Source: Apostichopus japonicus | Taxonomy: Eukaryota > Echinodermata > Holothuroidea > Aspidochirotida > Stichopodidae | Length of the DNA stretch: 64,000 nt | Assembly (NCBI RefSeq): GCF_037975245.1 | Contig: NC_092568.1 | Location: 23,028,501 to 23,092,500, forward strand | Direction: 5' to 3' | Shown: piece after piece, positions 1-11,814 of the stretch | Layout of the letters: the number at the start of each line of letters is the position of its first letter | How positions within the stretch are numbered: position 1 is the first letter of the stretch | Notes under the pieces: model-generated | What the model saw: the letters and a program-made list of their open reading frames with translations, nothing else | What the model was told of the DNA's origin: nothing | The model's database searches: none | Translations under genes and position numbers: made by a program

Positions 1-714
1 GGTGAATTAATCTGTCAGTAACAGGTTTTTCAAAGCTATCAGCAAAGCGAATGATTATCCTTGCTGGGTGAAGTAAATATTTTACTTCGCGAGGCCTTTA
101 TACAGATATATACATTGAGATGCAACCGATACGGTATCACCTCTTCATATGAATGATAAAGGGAGGCCGGGTATTATGTGCTTGGATTTCGTAATTCCGT
201 TCGTTACAAGGAGATGAAGTGTCTCAAACTTCAAACGTATACCCAGTTACACACACATACATATATATTTATACATGACGTGTTCCAATTCACAACTGAA
301 TCATACTGACAAATTGTGTATTTTATAATTGACATTTTACAAAAACCTATCTACAGTAGATGAACCATTAGGTTATATATATATTATAACAGTGCATCAC
401 CAAAACGCTACTGCTAACCGTTCTCACACATACGCTTCGCATGAAATCACCGTATGACACTTTCCCTAATGTGTTATATATAGAGACGCAAAATATCACA
501 CAACCTTCCTGAGTAATTCCTTGAATTAACCTTAACTGTAAATATTCTGTTTGTTTTGTTCTACAAGATGGCAATATCACAGCCTACCTCAATCAAGTTG
601 ACATGTTTGCAAGGATGAACAACCAGAAAATATGGATATATGTTGTAAATAAGATAAATAACGAACCTGTTACATTAGAACTATTCGTTTCACAGTCTAA
701 TTATCATAAATTCT
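1..714. other. Intergenic or intronic AT-rich DNA, no gene seen
   Basis: No coding frame with recognisable domains, no RNA gene and no clear transposon end was found here. Short open frames are of the length expected by chance at this base composition. A short TA-rich patch occurs near 259-275. Confidence 0.6.
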
Positions 715-722
715 GTATCCAT

Positions 723-1074
723 CAAGGGCGTAGGAACCGGGGGGGCTGGGGGGCGCCAGCCCCCCCAGTGAAAAATGTGGAGGGGCGGAAGTATCATTCC
801 GCCCCCCCCCCCGCTCCGCAAGTCAGAAAACCCCTTTTTCATTTCCAAATGAGAAAAAAAAATCTCATTTGGAGCACCAAATTGCATCTAAGGCCAGGTG
901 AAAATACAAAATTAAGTTTACAAAATGGAGTGGGTGTTGAAGTGTGCTATATTGCACCAAATTGCATCTGAGGCCACCTGGAAATGCAAAAAAATCCAAA
1001 GGGGAGGGGACCCCTCCCCCAGGCCGGCCATCAGTCTTCAGCCCCCCACTCAAAAGTACCTTCCTACGCCACTG
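723..1074. mobile_element. Non-autonomous hAT-type MITE with perfect 8-bp target duplication
   Basis: The ends are inverted repeats matching at 12 of 14 positions: CAAGGGCGTAGGAA on the left (723-736) and the complement of CAGTGGCGTAGGAA on the right (1061-1074). Identical 8-bp direct repeats GTATCCAT lie immediately outside (715-722 and 1075-1082). Eight-bp target duplications and TIRs beginning CA are the hallmark of hAT transposons. At 352 bp there is no transposase, so the element must be mobilised in trans. Inside, a segment beginning GCACCAAATTGCATCT is present twice in direct orientation (874 and 954, period 80 bp), and long G-rich and C-rich blocks face each other near both ends. Open frames crossing it are proline/glycine-rich artefacts. 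Confidence 0.85.
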
Positions 1075-1082
1075 GTATCCAT

Positions 1083-2527
1083 TATCATGTCAGTCAACCT
1101 ATAATCCACTTCCTCCACCCCCCCCCCTTCCCTCCCATCGGTAAACTATACATTTTATCCTTACAGTATCAAGGATCACAAAATATGATTCAAACGACGT
1201 TATTTTTATGAATTCTAATTATAATAGCCATCATTTAACGCATACATTTAATGAACTTCGTGTCTAACGTTTCCAAACTTTTTCAGTTCAATTTGAACAT
1301 CTCAAATGAAAGAAATATACTAAAAACACTAAGTCAAGTACAAGTTAGCGTAATTAACATAACATGTTCTGTCTTACTTCATCAGGATTGCGTTTATCCT
1401 AACCAACCTGTCAAAAAGATCTATCAGGAGTTGTCTACAGATCTCAATATCTTCATGTTCTACATCAAAATGTGCGCCTCTCCTGCTTCTTCTCAATTTA
1501 TCTCAACTAACCTTTTCAATATTCTCTTGTCGAAAACTCATCCGAGGTAGAATCCTGCACAACATGCAATCATGAAATACTCTTACAGAGATTTGATAAG
1601 AAGAGTGCAGTTTTGTTCCTTCGATTTAACTGCCAAAAATCGAATCTTCTTTTGGTGCTGATTTCGTCACTGCTATATAGCGTGAGCGTCTTCCTTTTAA
1701 TTAATATTCATGGGAACAAATGTAAACGATTGGAAACATCTGACTTAAAATAACAGGGCAGACGCTATATTATGGCCTAATTTGTCGTTGAACTAAAGTT
1801 TTCAGTTTTAGCAGATTTGCTTGAATTTTTGTTTAGCTTTGAAAGAAAATGAAACTTACATTGATTTTGGAGGTAATTAGACGGTAAAGTACGCGGTCCA
1901 GTCTCATTAAACGAGGGTTTATGAACTGGTCTGGGAGTGAAACAGTTTACATGTATTTGTTAAGAGAACAGGATATACGTTCTAATTAACAGGCCTACAT
2001 TATGTAAAATGATGTCACACTTGAGGTAAAAGACCTTTGCAAATAAACACCCAATCAAATCGAATCATACTCTCAAATGTAATAGGTGTTAACTGTTAAA
2101 CATGGTTACAAACGCCTAGATAACAACAGCAACAGACTTTAACCATTTGACTAGTTTAACAATCTTTAATGTAAAACTTTGAGAAAATGATTTTATAACT
2201 TAATTTTACCTTCTGCTATAAATTACACTACCTATTTGATACACTATTTTCTAATTCTTCAACATTTTTGTTGTTAAATGAGTCATGATTATCCCTTTGC
2301 GCAATATACAGCTTGATAGCTGCAAATTTTTGTCAGATTTGGACCATATAGTCGGACGGTTGTTCCTCGGGGAGGTGTTGGTATCCCTCAGCCTCAGCTA
2401 TCGATTATTAGTGTTGCCAAGAAAACCGCGTGCATCGGATATTTTAAGAGACATACAAGAAAATCGACAATGAAGAAATAAAACTGGGAAATTACAAAGA
2501 ATTCGAACAGCAAAACATAATTCCTGC

Positions 2528-2529
<2 letters not shown>
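1083..2529. other. No gene seen; unique-looking AT-rich DNA
   Basis: Begins with a C-rich patch (about 1112-1138) and continues as ordinary AT-rich sequence. A segment around 2340-2460 has slightly higher GC and may be an old dispersed repeat, but no termini or related copy were found in the window. The 99-residue and 62-residue open frames here show no recognisable domain. Confidence 0.5.
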
Positions 2530-2620
<91 letters not shown>

Positions 2621-2622
2621 AT
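2530..2622. repeat. (AT)n microsatellite
   Basis: About 93 bp of nearly pure alternating TA, broken by an AA and two TG steps. It generates a spurious Tyr-Ile repeat frame on the minus strand. Such tracts extrude cruciforms readily and their length is probably unstable. Confidence 0.95.
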
Positions 2623-3841
2623 ACAATCCTATGGCAAAATAAAAGAGAGAAAAAACTGTTTCTAGAGCTACTCAGAAAATGAAACGTGGTGGTTTCTTTA
2701 GTACAATAATACATTAAGTTAGGCGTATCAATATTGATGCATAAACTGTTATAGCCAACAATCATGTAACAATTAGTCTCACACAGACAAAGAAAACTGA
2801 CGAAAACCAGACGATTCTAAACAGCTGTGGTATGACACATATGCCATAAAGTATCGAGATAGTGCGTCACTCAGTTTTTTTGTTTGCGACCATTTTGTTC
2901 CTGTGCATGATCCCTTGTTAACGTCAGTAAGCTTTCAGGAGCGCAAAGTCGTTCTTTTTACAATGTAAAAAAAAACACATTCGCCAAAGCTATTCACCTA
3001 GATTTTGAAAATATTAATAATTTATCCCGAACACTGACCTCAGCCACTTAAGAAAACTATACTTACTAGTGACTCAGAATAAATTGGAGACATGAAGTGA
3101 GTTGAGTATCCAGATGAGTATAACCACGAGGTGTCCGTTATAAATATTCATGAAATGCTCAAAAGCTGCGACAGCCACTTTTCAAACTCCTTTTTTCTTC
3201 ACCCACCCCCCCCCCCCCCCTCACCTTGTTTCAATTTACCATTGGACAAGATGCATGAATAACAATACGTCTAGTGATTTGAGCCTAGTCCATGTTGTCA
3301 ATGTGTACCTCTGTAACTAACAGTTAAGGTGTGCAGTTTAATCTACTATTGTCGTGTTTTTCAAACCGTATAACCAGAGGATATACAGAACGAGGGTAAT
3401 TCGCGGAATCTACTGTTCTTGGGGCGGGGGGGGGGGGGTAGGATTCACCCATATAGGAACAATGAATAACTAATGTTAGTGATTCAAATAAAACAACAAC
3501 AGCTGATCGAAGAAAATCATTTGAATAATATCATTTTGAAAGGAAACTCGTGCAAATTATCGATTTACATTTATCAAATGTTCAACATACCGGTGAAGCT
3601 GTTCGTAGTCGTCATCAAACATTATGGAGAGCCAATGGAGTAAATAATTACACCTGTTTCATTGATCGTTGGTAGAGCTTCTTTTAGTATGATTTACAGA
3701 TATTTAAGTCACTTACTTTTATCTACCGTTTTTTTTTTTACTAAATATGCTCTCTAATAAAAACGTCAGTTTCAGATTATGCCAGTTCAATGAAACCTTA
3801 TTTTCGCCGACATGCATCGCGTTCCATTTTTAATGATGTGC
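2623..3841. other. No gene seen; contains long C and G homopolymers
   Basis: No coding signal. Notable contents are a 15-base C run (3206-3220) and a 13-base G run (3426-3438), only about 200 bp apart and able to pair with each other. Confidence 0.6.
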
Positions 3842-3849
3842 TTTGTAAC

Positions 3850-4852
3850 CACTGGCGGATCCAAGGGGGGCCAAGGGGGGCCATGCCCCCCCCCAAAGGT
3901 GAGCAAAAAAGTGTTTCCGAACATCCGCTAAATCATATGATTGGAAATTAAAAAAATCGAGAGGAATAGCAGTGGTAGACTAGTCTAAACCTTTTCGTTT
4001 TCTGGTTTAAAATTAAATGCAGAGCTCCCAACTGACCCGCAATTCGCGGGAATTAGACCCGCAGTCTAACACCCAAACCCGCTGACCCGCACAAGCGTCC
4101 GAAAAAAACCGCATTGTAATTGTCAAGTATACATAAAAAAATTTGCATCAAATTTTGACTTAGCAACCATCATTTCTTTAGCATTTAGCATAATAGAGTA
4201 TAAAACCTCTTTTACAGCATCATTTGAACCTTTGAATTGGGGCGAGCAGCGAACATTTTCATGCCACGGGAAAGAATGAATTATCACCTACTATTCAATT
4301 TATTGATGTTACACACAAAAAAATGCATATTTCTCAGAAAATTTTGGGTGACAAAAGCCTTTCTAAGTGCCACCATTTTACATGTAGGCATCACCAGGAT
4401 TCCAAAAAAATTCAGTAGGGGAGGGGGACAACCCCTCCCCTTATACCCCTCTCCCAGGACGGCGATTCGTGGCAAGGACCAGCATTTGCCTTCTCAAGAG
4501 TTGGGAGCTATGTAAATGTATGAGCATGAGGATTTACAGTTTAACACCATTTTGCAGTTACAGGCTGGTTGTAAGAAATTTATAACCTATGAGAAATAAA
4601 ATTTCTTGAGAAAGATGATCCCAACTTTGTTTTATAAATATTTTAGAAAATTACACCTGGGAAACATTTTTTTTAGAAGTAAATTAACATCACCATTGTA
4701 CACTTTTGTCGCACCAAATTGCATCTGAGGGCATTCAGAAATAGAAAATTTTCCAAAGGGTAGGGGGGCACCCCCTCCCCTTAGACCCCTCCCCCATATC
4801 ACTCTAATGCCACTTTGGCCCCTTCCAAACAAAGGCCCTGGATCCGCCAGTG
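3850..4852. mobile_element. hAT-type non-autonomous element with perfect TIRs and 8-bp TSD, carrying a nested insertion
   Basis: Perfect 13-bp terminal inverted repeats: CACTGGCGGATCC at 3850-3862 and its exact complement at 4840-4852. They are flanked by perfect 8-bp direct repeats TTTGTAAC (3842-3849 and 4853-4860). This matches the hAT superfamily signature. No transposase is encoded. The interior carries the GCACCAAATTGCATCTGAGG module (from 4711), followed by a G-rich block and then a C-rich block, as in the element at 723-1074. A second TIR-bounded element lies inside at 4020-4512; without it the host element would be about 0.5 kb. Confidence 0.9.
4020..4512. mobile_element. Second TIR element (probably hAT MITE) nested in the first
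   Basis: Inverted ends match at 13 of 14 positions: CAGAGCTCCCAACT at 4020-4033 and the complement of CATAGCTCCCAACT at 4499-4512. The hexamer TAAATG lies directly outside on both sides (4014-4019 and 4513-4518), and a 7/8 match is obtained by sliding the alignment two bases, so the target duplication is probably an eroded 8-mer. The element is 493 bp, has no transposase, and carries paired G-rich and C-rich blocks near 4418-4455. Its position strictly inside the larger hAT element shows it inserted later. Confidence 0.7.
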
Positions 4853-4860
4853 TTTGTAAC

Positions 4861-6363
4861 AATCAGCCAATCGACGAAACAGGCATGGATAGTTAAAAAA
4901 AAGGCCATCTCCTTCCTCACTCTTTTTTTTTGAAGGAGGTTCAACTTTTTGTTTCAAATTTCAATTTTGTTTTTCTTCTTCTTCTTTCATTTATTGCTTC
5001 TGCCGAAAACGTTTTTCCTCTTTAGGTTATGCCATCTGACATCGAGTTTGCAACGTTTGAAGTATGTTATAGAAAATAATATCATTGGCAATTTTAATGG
5101 CAGTTTTAATGTGAGTTTTTTCAGCTCTTTAAAATTTCGATGTTCCTTTAACATTTCAAATTAATGCAAGTTTGAAAAGTGACATTTTGGAGTGCTTCGA
5201 CCTTTACACAGAATTGAGTTTGAAGAGCTATATGAAGTTTCGCAAACGACAGAATGATAAATGATCTAAGAAATGTTTCATTACGCATCACCTAGCTATT
5301 TCTAGGTAGGAATGGTTTCATCGAAATGTCAACCAGAAACAGGTATAAATTAACAACCAGTTTTAAAAGATCATTTTTTTCTTTTATGTTAGCAGGCTCA
5401 ACTTGACAAAGAGAATATTTTGAAATTTTAATGACATAAAAACATGGAAAGGTGTTTTTTGTAGGGGGGGGGGGGTGGGGGTTGAGTTGGGGGATGAGAA
5501 GGTATTTAACGCTCGTCGTGTTCAGGCTCTATTTCGTAGATGGAATCACCACTTTTGTAATAATGTAGAGCTCTGTTTACTAATGTTTAGTCTATCTAAA
5601 ATAGCTTTATGAGTGTTATAATATAATTGGCATAAACGCGCAGCAAAAATTGAAGTCTGGAATAATCAAAGTCAGAGTTTTATCAAAGAGAGGTCCTTTT
5701 CATATGTTGTTTTGTTTAACGGCCATATCGTACCTTAACATTCAGCTAGTTATCAGTAACAAGCAAGGAAACAATTCTATCCGATTTTCTACCAGACTAT
5801 GCAACTGGTTTCTGTATGAATTCTAAGTAACTTTGGGTAACTTAGCGACCTCAGTATCTACAACAAGATCATGCTACCAAGAAAAATCCAATTTACTGTT
5901 ATCAATGGTTTGGTTCGTAAGGATTCTGTGTAAGCACAAATGATAACTATATGTTCTCCCTAAAGTACTCTATGGTGAAATGTTTTGATAACACTCTTCA
6001 GTTATATACTACTGCTTCCTGGAATCGTTGCATTTATGTCCCCTACACTCACATTCCTTTGAATAACTCAAGTTCCCCTTCCCACTACATTGATGTTGGA
6101 ATATTTGATATAAATCGCTCCTTCCCCTCCAACCCCCTTTCAAACCCACCCCCCCCCTCCATTACATACAAGTTGAAACACGGAAATAAAATAGCATTAT
6201 CTTGCGGGGCTCCGGCTTCACCCGACCGATAAACGTATTCCTGCCTGCCCCCCTCACCCAGAAAAAGCCCTTAAAACTATGATTGCTTACGTCATTGGGA
6301 CAACCCCATCCCGCCCATCTATCCACTGCGTCGACAACCTCATCGTCTCTCGGTCAGCCGCGT
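4861..6363. other. No gene seen
   Basis: AT-rich DNA with a pyrimidine-rich patch (about 4920-4990), a 12-base G run at 5464-5475 and a C-rich patch at about 6120-6160. The 93- and 101-residue frames at 5951-6588 are proline/serine-rich or antisense to the SINE and are not regarded as genes. Confidence 0.55.
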
Positions 6364-6610
6364 CATGTGTATGTATGTATATGTGATCTTCCCGCAAGCA
6401 GGAACTCGCGAAAGAAGCCATGGAGGCTTGTAGACTCGCAAGCTGACCGAAGCCAATCTCTCGGCACACATCCATTTAACGTCCATGTCAGGAAGTTGTT
6501 ATTGAACAACACCCTTGCCAGACGACACACATTGCTGTCGGCGGGGAATCGAACCGGGGATCTTATGACTGGGAGACGCCGGCGTTAACCACTAGGCTAT
6601 ACACTCCGCC
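6364..6610 (-). mobile_element. tRNA-derived SINE, copy A
   Basis: Reading the minus strand from 6610, the head is tRNA-like: a 5' GGCGGAG that nearly pairs with a downstream CCCCGCC, an A-box-like TAGCCTAGTGG (plus 6589-6599) and a near-consensus B box GGTTCGATTCC (plus 6545-6555). These are the two internal RNA polymerase III promoter elements. A non-tRNA body follows, containing CATGGACGTTAAAT and CGCGAGTTCCTGCTTGC blocks, and the copy ends in an ACAT-type simple tail. The same body recurs at 46,320-46,550 in the opposite orientation, which is what defines it as a dispersed SINE rather than a tRNA gene. Target duplications could not be assigned. Confidence 0.75.
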
Positions 6611-7076
6611 TATGTGATTCCATATCACGTGATCGTGACTGTGTGTCTATGACCGCTTCTTAGATAAATTACATGTGTGTAGATGATTCACACACACAAA
6701 ACGCTAATGTATACATATGTACAGAAAGTTCCTTATACGCGTGAGATTCAATTCAACAATTTTCTTGTACCTCTTACAGCTCAAAGCAGAACAGCTCATC
6801 ATAAAAAAGAAGGGTATATTGAACTGACGGAAACTTGACGCAACAGAATAGACACGATGGACGGCGTCGGATAAAAAGCTTTCTTCAATAAACTTGTCTA
6901 TGAAATCGACCGAAAATCTTGTATGTCTTGTTTTCTGGCAAAGCTATTTGACGGTGAAATCAAACTGAGACAAATCATACAACGTTTCTATCATATTTAT
7001 CATGATGTATTTATGTTGTCGAGGAAAAAACTGCTTTGGAAAATATAAGAATATCAAATCGCAAATAGTTTTAAAC

Positions 7077-7199
7077 TATCATAATCGTCGTCATCTTCAT
7101 CGTCATCGTCATGGTTACCGTCATCGTCGTTAGCTGTTGGCATCATCATCATCGTCGTCTTCATCGTCGTCATCGTCGTCATCGTCGTCATCATCATCA
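7077..7199. repeat. Degenerate (ATC/GTC)n trinucleotide array
   Basis: About 120 bp of interspersed ATC, GTC and TTC triplets. On the minus strand it reads as a run of Asp and Met codons, which explains an 85-residue spurious frame. The mixture of triplets indicates an old, interrupted microsatellite. Confidence 0.85.
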
Positions 7200-7431
7200 C
7201 CAACCGGTTGTGTTTCAAATTAATGAATACCGTTTCAAAGAAACAATCAATTGACTTTAAAATATGTTGTACGCTGCTCTTTCCTCTCTTCATGAAATAA
7301 GAGTTGTTCAAAACCTCAAATACATCACCCCTTCAGCAAGCGACTGAAATGTTTCATAACAAATGTACCTAGTTTGCGTATGGAGGTGTATGGTAAGGAG
7401 AAACTCGTACGTCTTGGGAGATGGGTGTGTC

Positions 7432-7457
7432 GGGGGTGGGGGTGGGAGGGGTAGGGG
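7432..7457 (+). other. Predicted G-quadruplex motif
   Basis: Five G-runs of 3-5 bases are separated by one- or two-base loops (GGGGG T GGGGG T GGG A GGGG TA GGGG). This satisfies the usual quadruplex pattern with very short loops. No associated promoter or gene was recognised. Confidence 0.7.
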
Positions 7458-7507
7458 TAGGAGGATGTTATATCTGGAGAGAGCGCTTTTCTCTATCTGG
7501 GATTTAC

Positions 7508-7563
7508 CCTGTCTTGAACAACAACAAATACAAAACCTGTCCTGAACACCAACAAAAACAAAA
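7508..7563. repeat. Tandem duplication of a 28-bp unit
   Basis: Two adjacent copies beginning CCTGTCTTGAACAACAAC and CCTGTCCTGAACACCAAC differ at three positions. Both end in an A-rich tail. Confidence 0.8.
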
Positions 7564-8420
7564 CCGATGAGTAGATTGCTATTATCGTTCATTGGCAAGG
7601 CTATAGCTAAGGTTCATACTTTTTCGTTTCGCTTTATTCCGTATGTTGAAGAGAGGAAATGTTTCATGGTATCCGTACAGACAATTACACAAGACTACTC
7701 TAAAGTCATTCAGCAAATCTACTGAGAAGTATAGAAAGGCTAATATTGTTATGCACCTTTAATAACGAGATACTGTTGATTTTTGGTGATTATATTTAGG
7801 CTTCGTTTTCAGATTCATACCTTTGATAGCTTCTCTAATATCATTTTATGATATATTTGTAAACTACTTTTATTTTGTATTTGCAACCTAAGTAATATAA
7901 ATCATAAACTATATATTGCATTCTCTCATTTCACTCACCACGTGAATTTAATAGTCTCCTGCAATCTGTAATGCAGTCTCCTGCAATCTTAACATATTCT
8001 CACTCTACATGCCCTGTTATTAATAAGTCAGTTTCACGGATGCTCAGAACGCATTTCATTGCTTTTGCCTTGCTCAATTTTTAATTTCACAGTCGAAAAG
8101 ATCACATTTCGTTATCTCTTCTAGCGCCAGAGGAAAATTTACTCCGTATAAGACTTCCCTCGAAAGTTAAAATTGTAACATGAAAAGCGTATCCGCGATT
8201 TCCGAGCGTGCTGTATTTGGCCCCATCTTAGCGCAGATGACGGCGGAGTAATCATCGCACAGTTATTAGGAGCAGAGCTCCGTGAAATTGCTCGCTTCAT
8301 TCAATTTCACATTCTATTTCATATTCATAAAAGTTAACACAAGAGGAGATGAAGGAAAATCCACCAAATTGCAAACAAGGATGAACTAGCGATAACTGAT
8401 TTTGTTTCCTTGCTTCGTGA

Positions 8421-8511
8421 ATATTTATATATGTACGTATGTATGTTTGTATATATATATAAATATATATATATATCTATATATATATATATTTATATAT
8501 ATATATATACA
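8421..8511. repeat. (AT)n / TATG microsatellite
   Basis: Mostly alternating TA with TATG-type steps at the left edge. It yields a spurious Tyr-Ile-rich frame of 64 codons. Confidence 0.9.
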
Positions 8512-10610
8512 GTTCAAAACTATATATTGTTATCATGTGTTACCTCATTTTAATTATGAGAAAAGTGTTGGACTATTGAAAGGCGTGATAAAGTGAAAGG
8601 GGTGTTATCACTTTATTAAACCATATCAATATTTAGTTAAAGTTGACAGAGAAATTGCATAGTTGAGGAGTTTACTTTTCAAAATACAAACATAAGAGTT
8701 GGTTTAGCGCAGACTCATAGGCAAACAATCTCTTTTCATAAGACACGTTTAGCCTTGGCAAATGTCACGATTGAACTTAATGAAAGATTATTACGCTTTC
8801 CAAGGAACAATTTGTACTGGAAATTTGAGTTTTCATCCCTCTTTTTTTTCTCTATTCTTCTTTTTCCTTTTTCTCTTTCTCTCTGTATATGTATTTTTAA
8901 GTGTTCATAAATATAATATAATTAATTAATTAAAAAAGGTAGCTATAATGAATAAAGTGAATATCATTAAACCAATACAGATTATTGTTACCAGTAAAAA
9001 TCAAGTTGCTCATCGTTGCAAAAACAAAATGTCAAGTTATTATGAAAAGACAATATTGAGACGAGGTGTAAAAATCAATAAAGCAAACAGCAGTATACAA
9101 GTTTTACAATTTCCATGAAGCAAAAAAAATGATTGGGAGATAATGGAAAGGATTTGTAAAACGAACTTGAACTACATTAATTTAAAAGCAAACTAGTAAA
9201 AGTCTCACTAGAAGAGGTAGCCAATTTCCTGCAAGATAGTCATCATACACTATTTGTTGTTGCCATGCGACAATAAACAAACTAATGTTATATTGGTAAT
9301 ACAAAATGTGAGATGTCCTTTTTTCAAAGTAAACAGTCACGGATGGAAGGATTACGATAGCATTGTTATCACGTGGTTTTACAGTACTTATAAATATTCA
9401 TAAATTTAGAATAACATGCGCCTAATTATCACAGTTAGGGTATACATCCGATAAGAAAAATAAATTTCCATGAGCAAAATAACACACTTCCTTCGCATGT
9501 ATCCTTCACAAAACATAACATTCCGACTGTTTCCTCGCGGCTTCGAATCTTGGGAGGGGAGGGGGAGGGGTGGTGGACAAATATTGGCTGTTGAGCGTCC
9601 TGGGAAGGGGTATAAGAGGAGGGGAGGTTCTCTTTAGAGAATTGTTTTGTTTGGATAAGGGGCTTAGATGAAAAAATCGTGCTACCACTTCCATCATTGT
9701 TACTAGATCTGATTTTAACAAGTATTCATTTTAGCATGTGTTTTAATGTAGGCTTTTTGGAAGAAGGTTTGAACAATTTGGAGGGGCACGTGACCCCCCC
9801 CTTCCCACCCATCAACCCCTCCTGTGTAAGCCTTTTATATAATAAACCTTTAGGTAAAGTTGATAGTTTTTAAACATCTCTTTTATATTAGATTATATAT
9901 GTACAGTTAAATACTCAAGAAATTTATTACCAGTCTTTCATGAAACATCTATTATAAAAAGCGAATTCATCAAATGTTAATTACGTACAGTCTAAACATT
10001 CACGGAAAAATTAAGCTCAATGTAAGGGCAGCTCAGTTACTGAATGCAATAAATCAGTTATGCATCATAGAGTTGCAAACAAATTGTTACCGTTTGAAAC
10101 TGTTTTTAAAGTAATTTACTGACTTTTGCATCAATCAAGAGCATTAGCACTGCAGAATGCTTTTACACAGGTCCGCAAGCAAGATGTTCCGTGGGGGGAT
10201 CCGTGAAGATGTGAACCATTTCATTAAACACCGTTTTGGTGGGGGTGGGGAGGGGGTGAGGGGGAGGGGTTCGGAGTCTGTTACTGCTTAGCTATATTTT
10301 GCAACCATGTCAATTTGATTTGTTATATTTGACGTATAGTAAGTGTTGGCGTGCCCGCAGCACGAAAGACGGAAATATCATACCTACGGCAGAAAGAGTA
10401 AAATGTGAATCTTTAGAATTGGGGGGGGGGGGGGACGAGAGGGGGAATACATACGGGCTCTATATATATGATAAAACTACATGCACAGAAGGTTACTTTA
10501 TAGAAAGTCACCCGGAAGATTTCCTTATCTTTCCTGATCCAGATGATCATTGGCACGAAACAAAAAAAGTGACGTCATCCCGCTGATCTCGTTCAGTCTA
10601 TCATCAGTTC
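8512..10610. other. No convincing gene; G-rich patches
   Basis: Contains a purine-rich block (9551-9635), a C-rich block (9794-9821) resembling the arms of the hAT-like elements but without identifiable ends, a quadruplex-type motif at 10,241-10,269 and a 14-base G run at 10,421-10,434. The 95-residue frame at 10,299-10,586 reads across the G homopolymer and has no recognised domain. A consensus CRE (TGACGTCA) lies at 10,570 without an associated transcript. Confidence 0.5.
10241..10269 (+). other. Predicted G-quadruplex motif
   Basis: G-runs of 4-5 bases separated by loops of one to four bases (GGGGG T GGGG A GGGGG TGA GGGGG A GGGG type). Confidence 0.65.
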
Positions 10611-10647
<37 letters not shown>

Positions 10648-10684
10648 TAGATATAAATGAAAATCGTAATATATATATATATAC
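10611..10684. repeat. (AT)n microsatellite in two blocks
   Basis: Two alternating TA blocks are separated by about 25 bp of AT-rich unique sequence. Confidence 0.9.
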
Positions 10685-11814
10685 ACTTAGATACATGATT
10701 ACTGATCCCACTATCAAACCTTTTTACAAAAAGGAGCATTTTCTGTTAATTCCATCTTCTAGTTTACTCCCTTACTGCATTATAGTTTAATACCGCCAGG
10801 AGACAATTCATATCTACGTACGAGTAAAAGCGTTTCATTCTCAATCCCCATGGTATCTCCGCAATAGGTTTTGCTTTGAAGATTTTCAGCAGTGATATAA
10901 GTTCCCTGTTTATAATGTGAACATTTGCATAAAGAAATGAGTCATTTTGAGCCCTTGAATAATTAAAGTAAGTCACAAGATAGATGCAGGGAAAAATTTC
11001 GGCTTGAAACGAAATTGTACAGCTATACGAGCTAATTTTACGGGAATATTAAAAACAAAAATCAACGAAATACTGTAAGGATCCCAATCCTATATAATGT
11101 ATACTATTTTTATTTCTCTCTATGTTCATTATGTTCAAATTGACTTTTAACGAGACTGATTAAAAACAAAGGAAGTCTTGGAAGAACATAAAAAGTTTAA
11201 TATTTGGAATGAAAATGGGTTTGTCTCAATTGCAACAAATTACAACATGTCGAATATCAAAATTAATGAATAGTGTTAAAATCATATCCATATATCCAGT
11301 TCAATTTGAGTCTTCCTTTATAAACGTTTTTATAACATTTCTGGTTTTTCGATTTATTCAGACTGTTTTGAGTATAAGTTTGGGCGGGCAAAAAATCTGC
11401 AAATTTCAATATCCTTAAGCAGTCTCATAGATTAACATCTTTGAAACAAGAATCCAAAACTATATTGCACATGTTCCTTATTCTTAAGAGAAAATCCAAA
11501 CCAAGTTGATCAACCTTTCTCGGCAAAATCTTTGAATAATTCAAATGTATGCAGACCTATTGCAGTTCATAGAACAATAAAATACCATGCGTGCTAGACA
11601 ATTATCAGTATAAATGGTGGAGTAATGAAGCTCTCAATATACGGCAATAACATACTTTCTTTGATATATCAGCGTAACCTCCAAAAAGCTAGAAATACAG
11701 CTTCTCTGACAAAACAACTTTTGAGCTGAACAAAATGGAAGTGCAAAAAAGATTCAATTTAAAACCGCATGTGGAACTAGTCCACAATGTGGTTATTGAC
11801 TAAATATGTAGCAG
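10685..11814. other. No gene seen
   Basis: AT-rich DNA with only short, unrecognised frames of 69-70 codons. Confidence 0.55.

Larger units (their letters stand above)
6611..8420. other. No gene seen; contains listed simple repeats
   Basis: Apart from the trinucleotide array, G4 motif and short tandem duplication listed separately, no coding exon or RNA gene was recognised here. Confidence 0.55.

Noticed and set aside
603-1211. Overlapping proline- and glycine-rich frames
   Set aside because: They cross the G-rich and C-rich arms of the hAT MITE in several frames at once; no conserved domain.
4237-4862. 92- and 76-codon frames inside the nested elements
   Set aside because: They span transposon termini and G/C-rich arms and have no transposase similarity.
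6539-6610. Functional tRNA gene on the minus strand
   Set aside because: A and B boxes are present, but the same body follows a related head at 46,320, and the cloverleaf is imperfect, so it is a SINE head.
10299-10586. 95-codon frame with KTTCTEGYFIESHPEDF
   Set aside because: Passes through a 14-base G homopolymer that would make the frame unstable; no family recognised.
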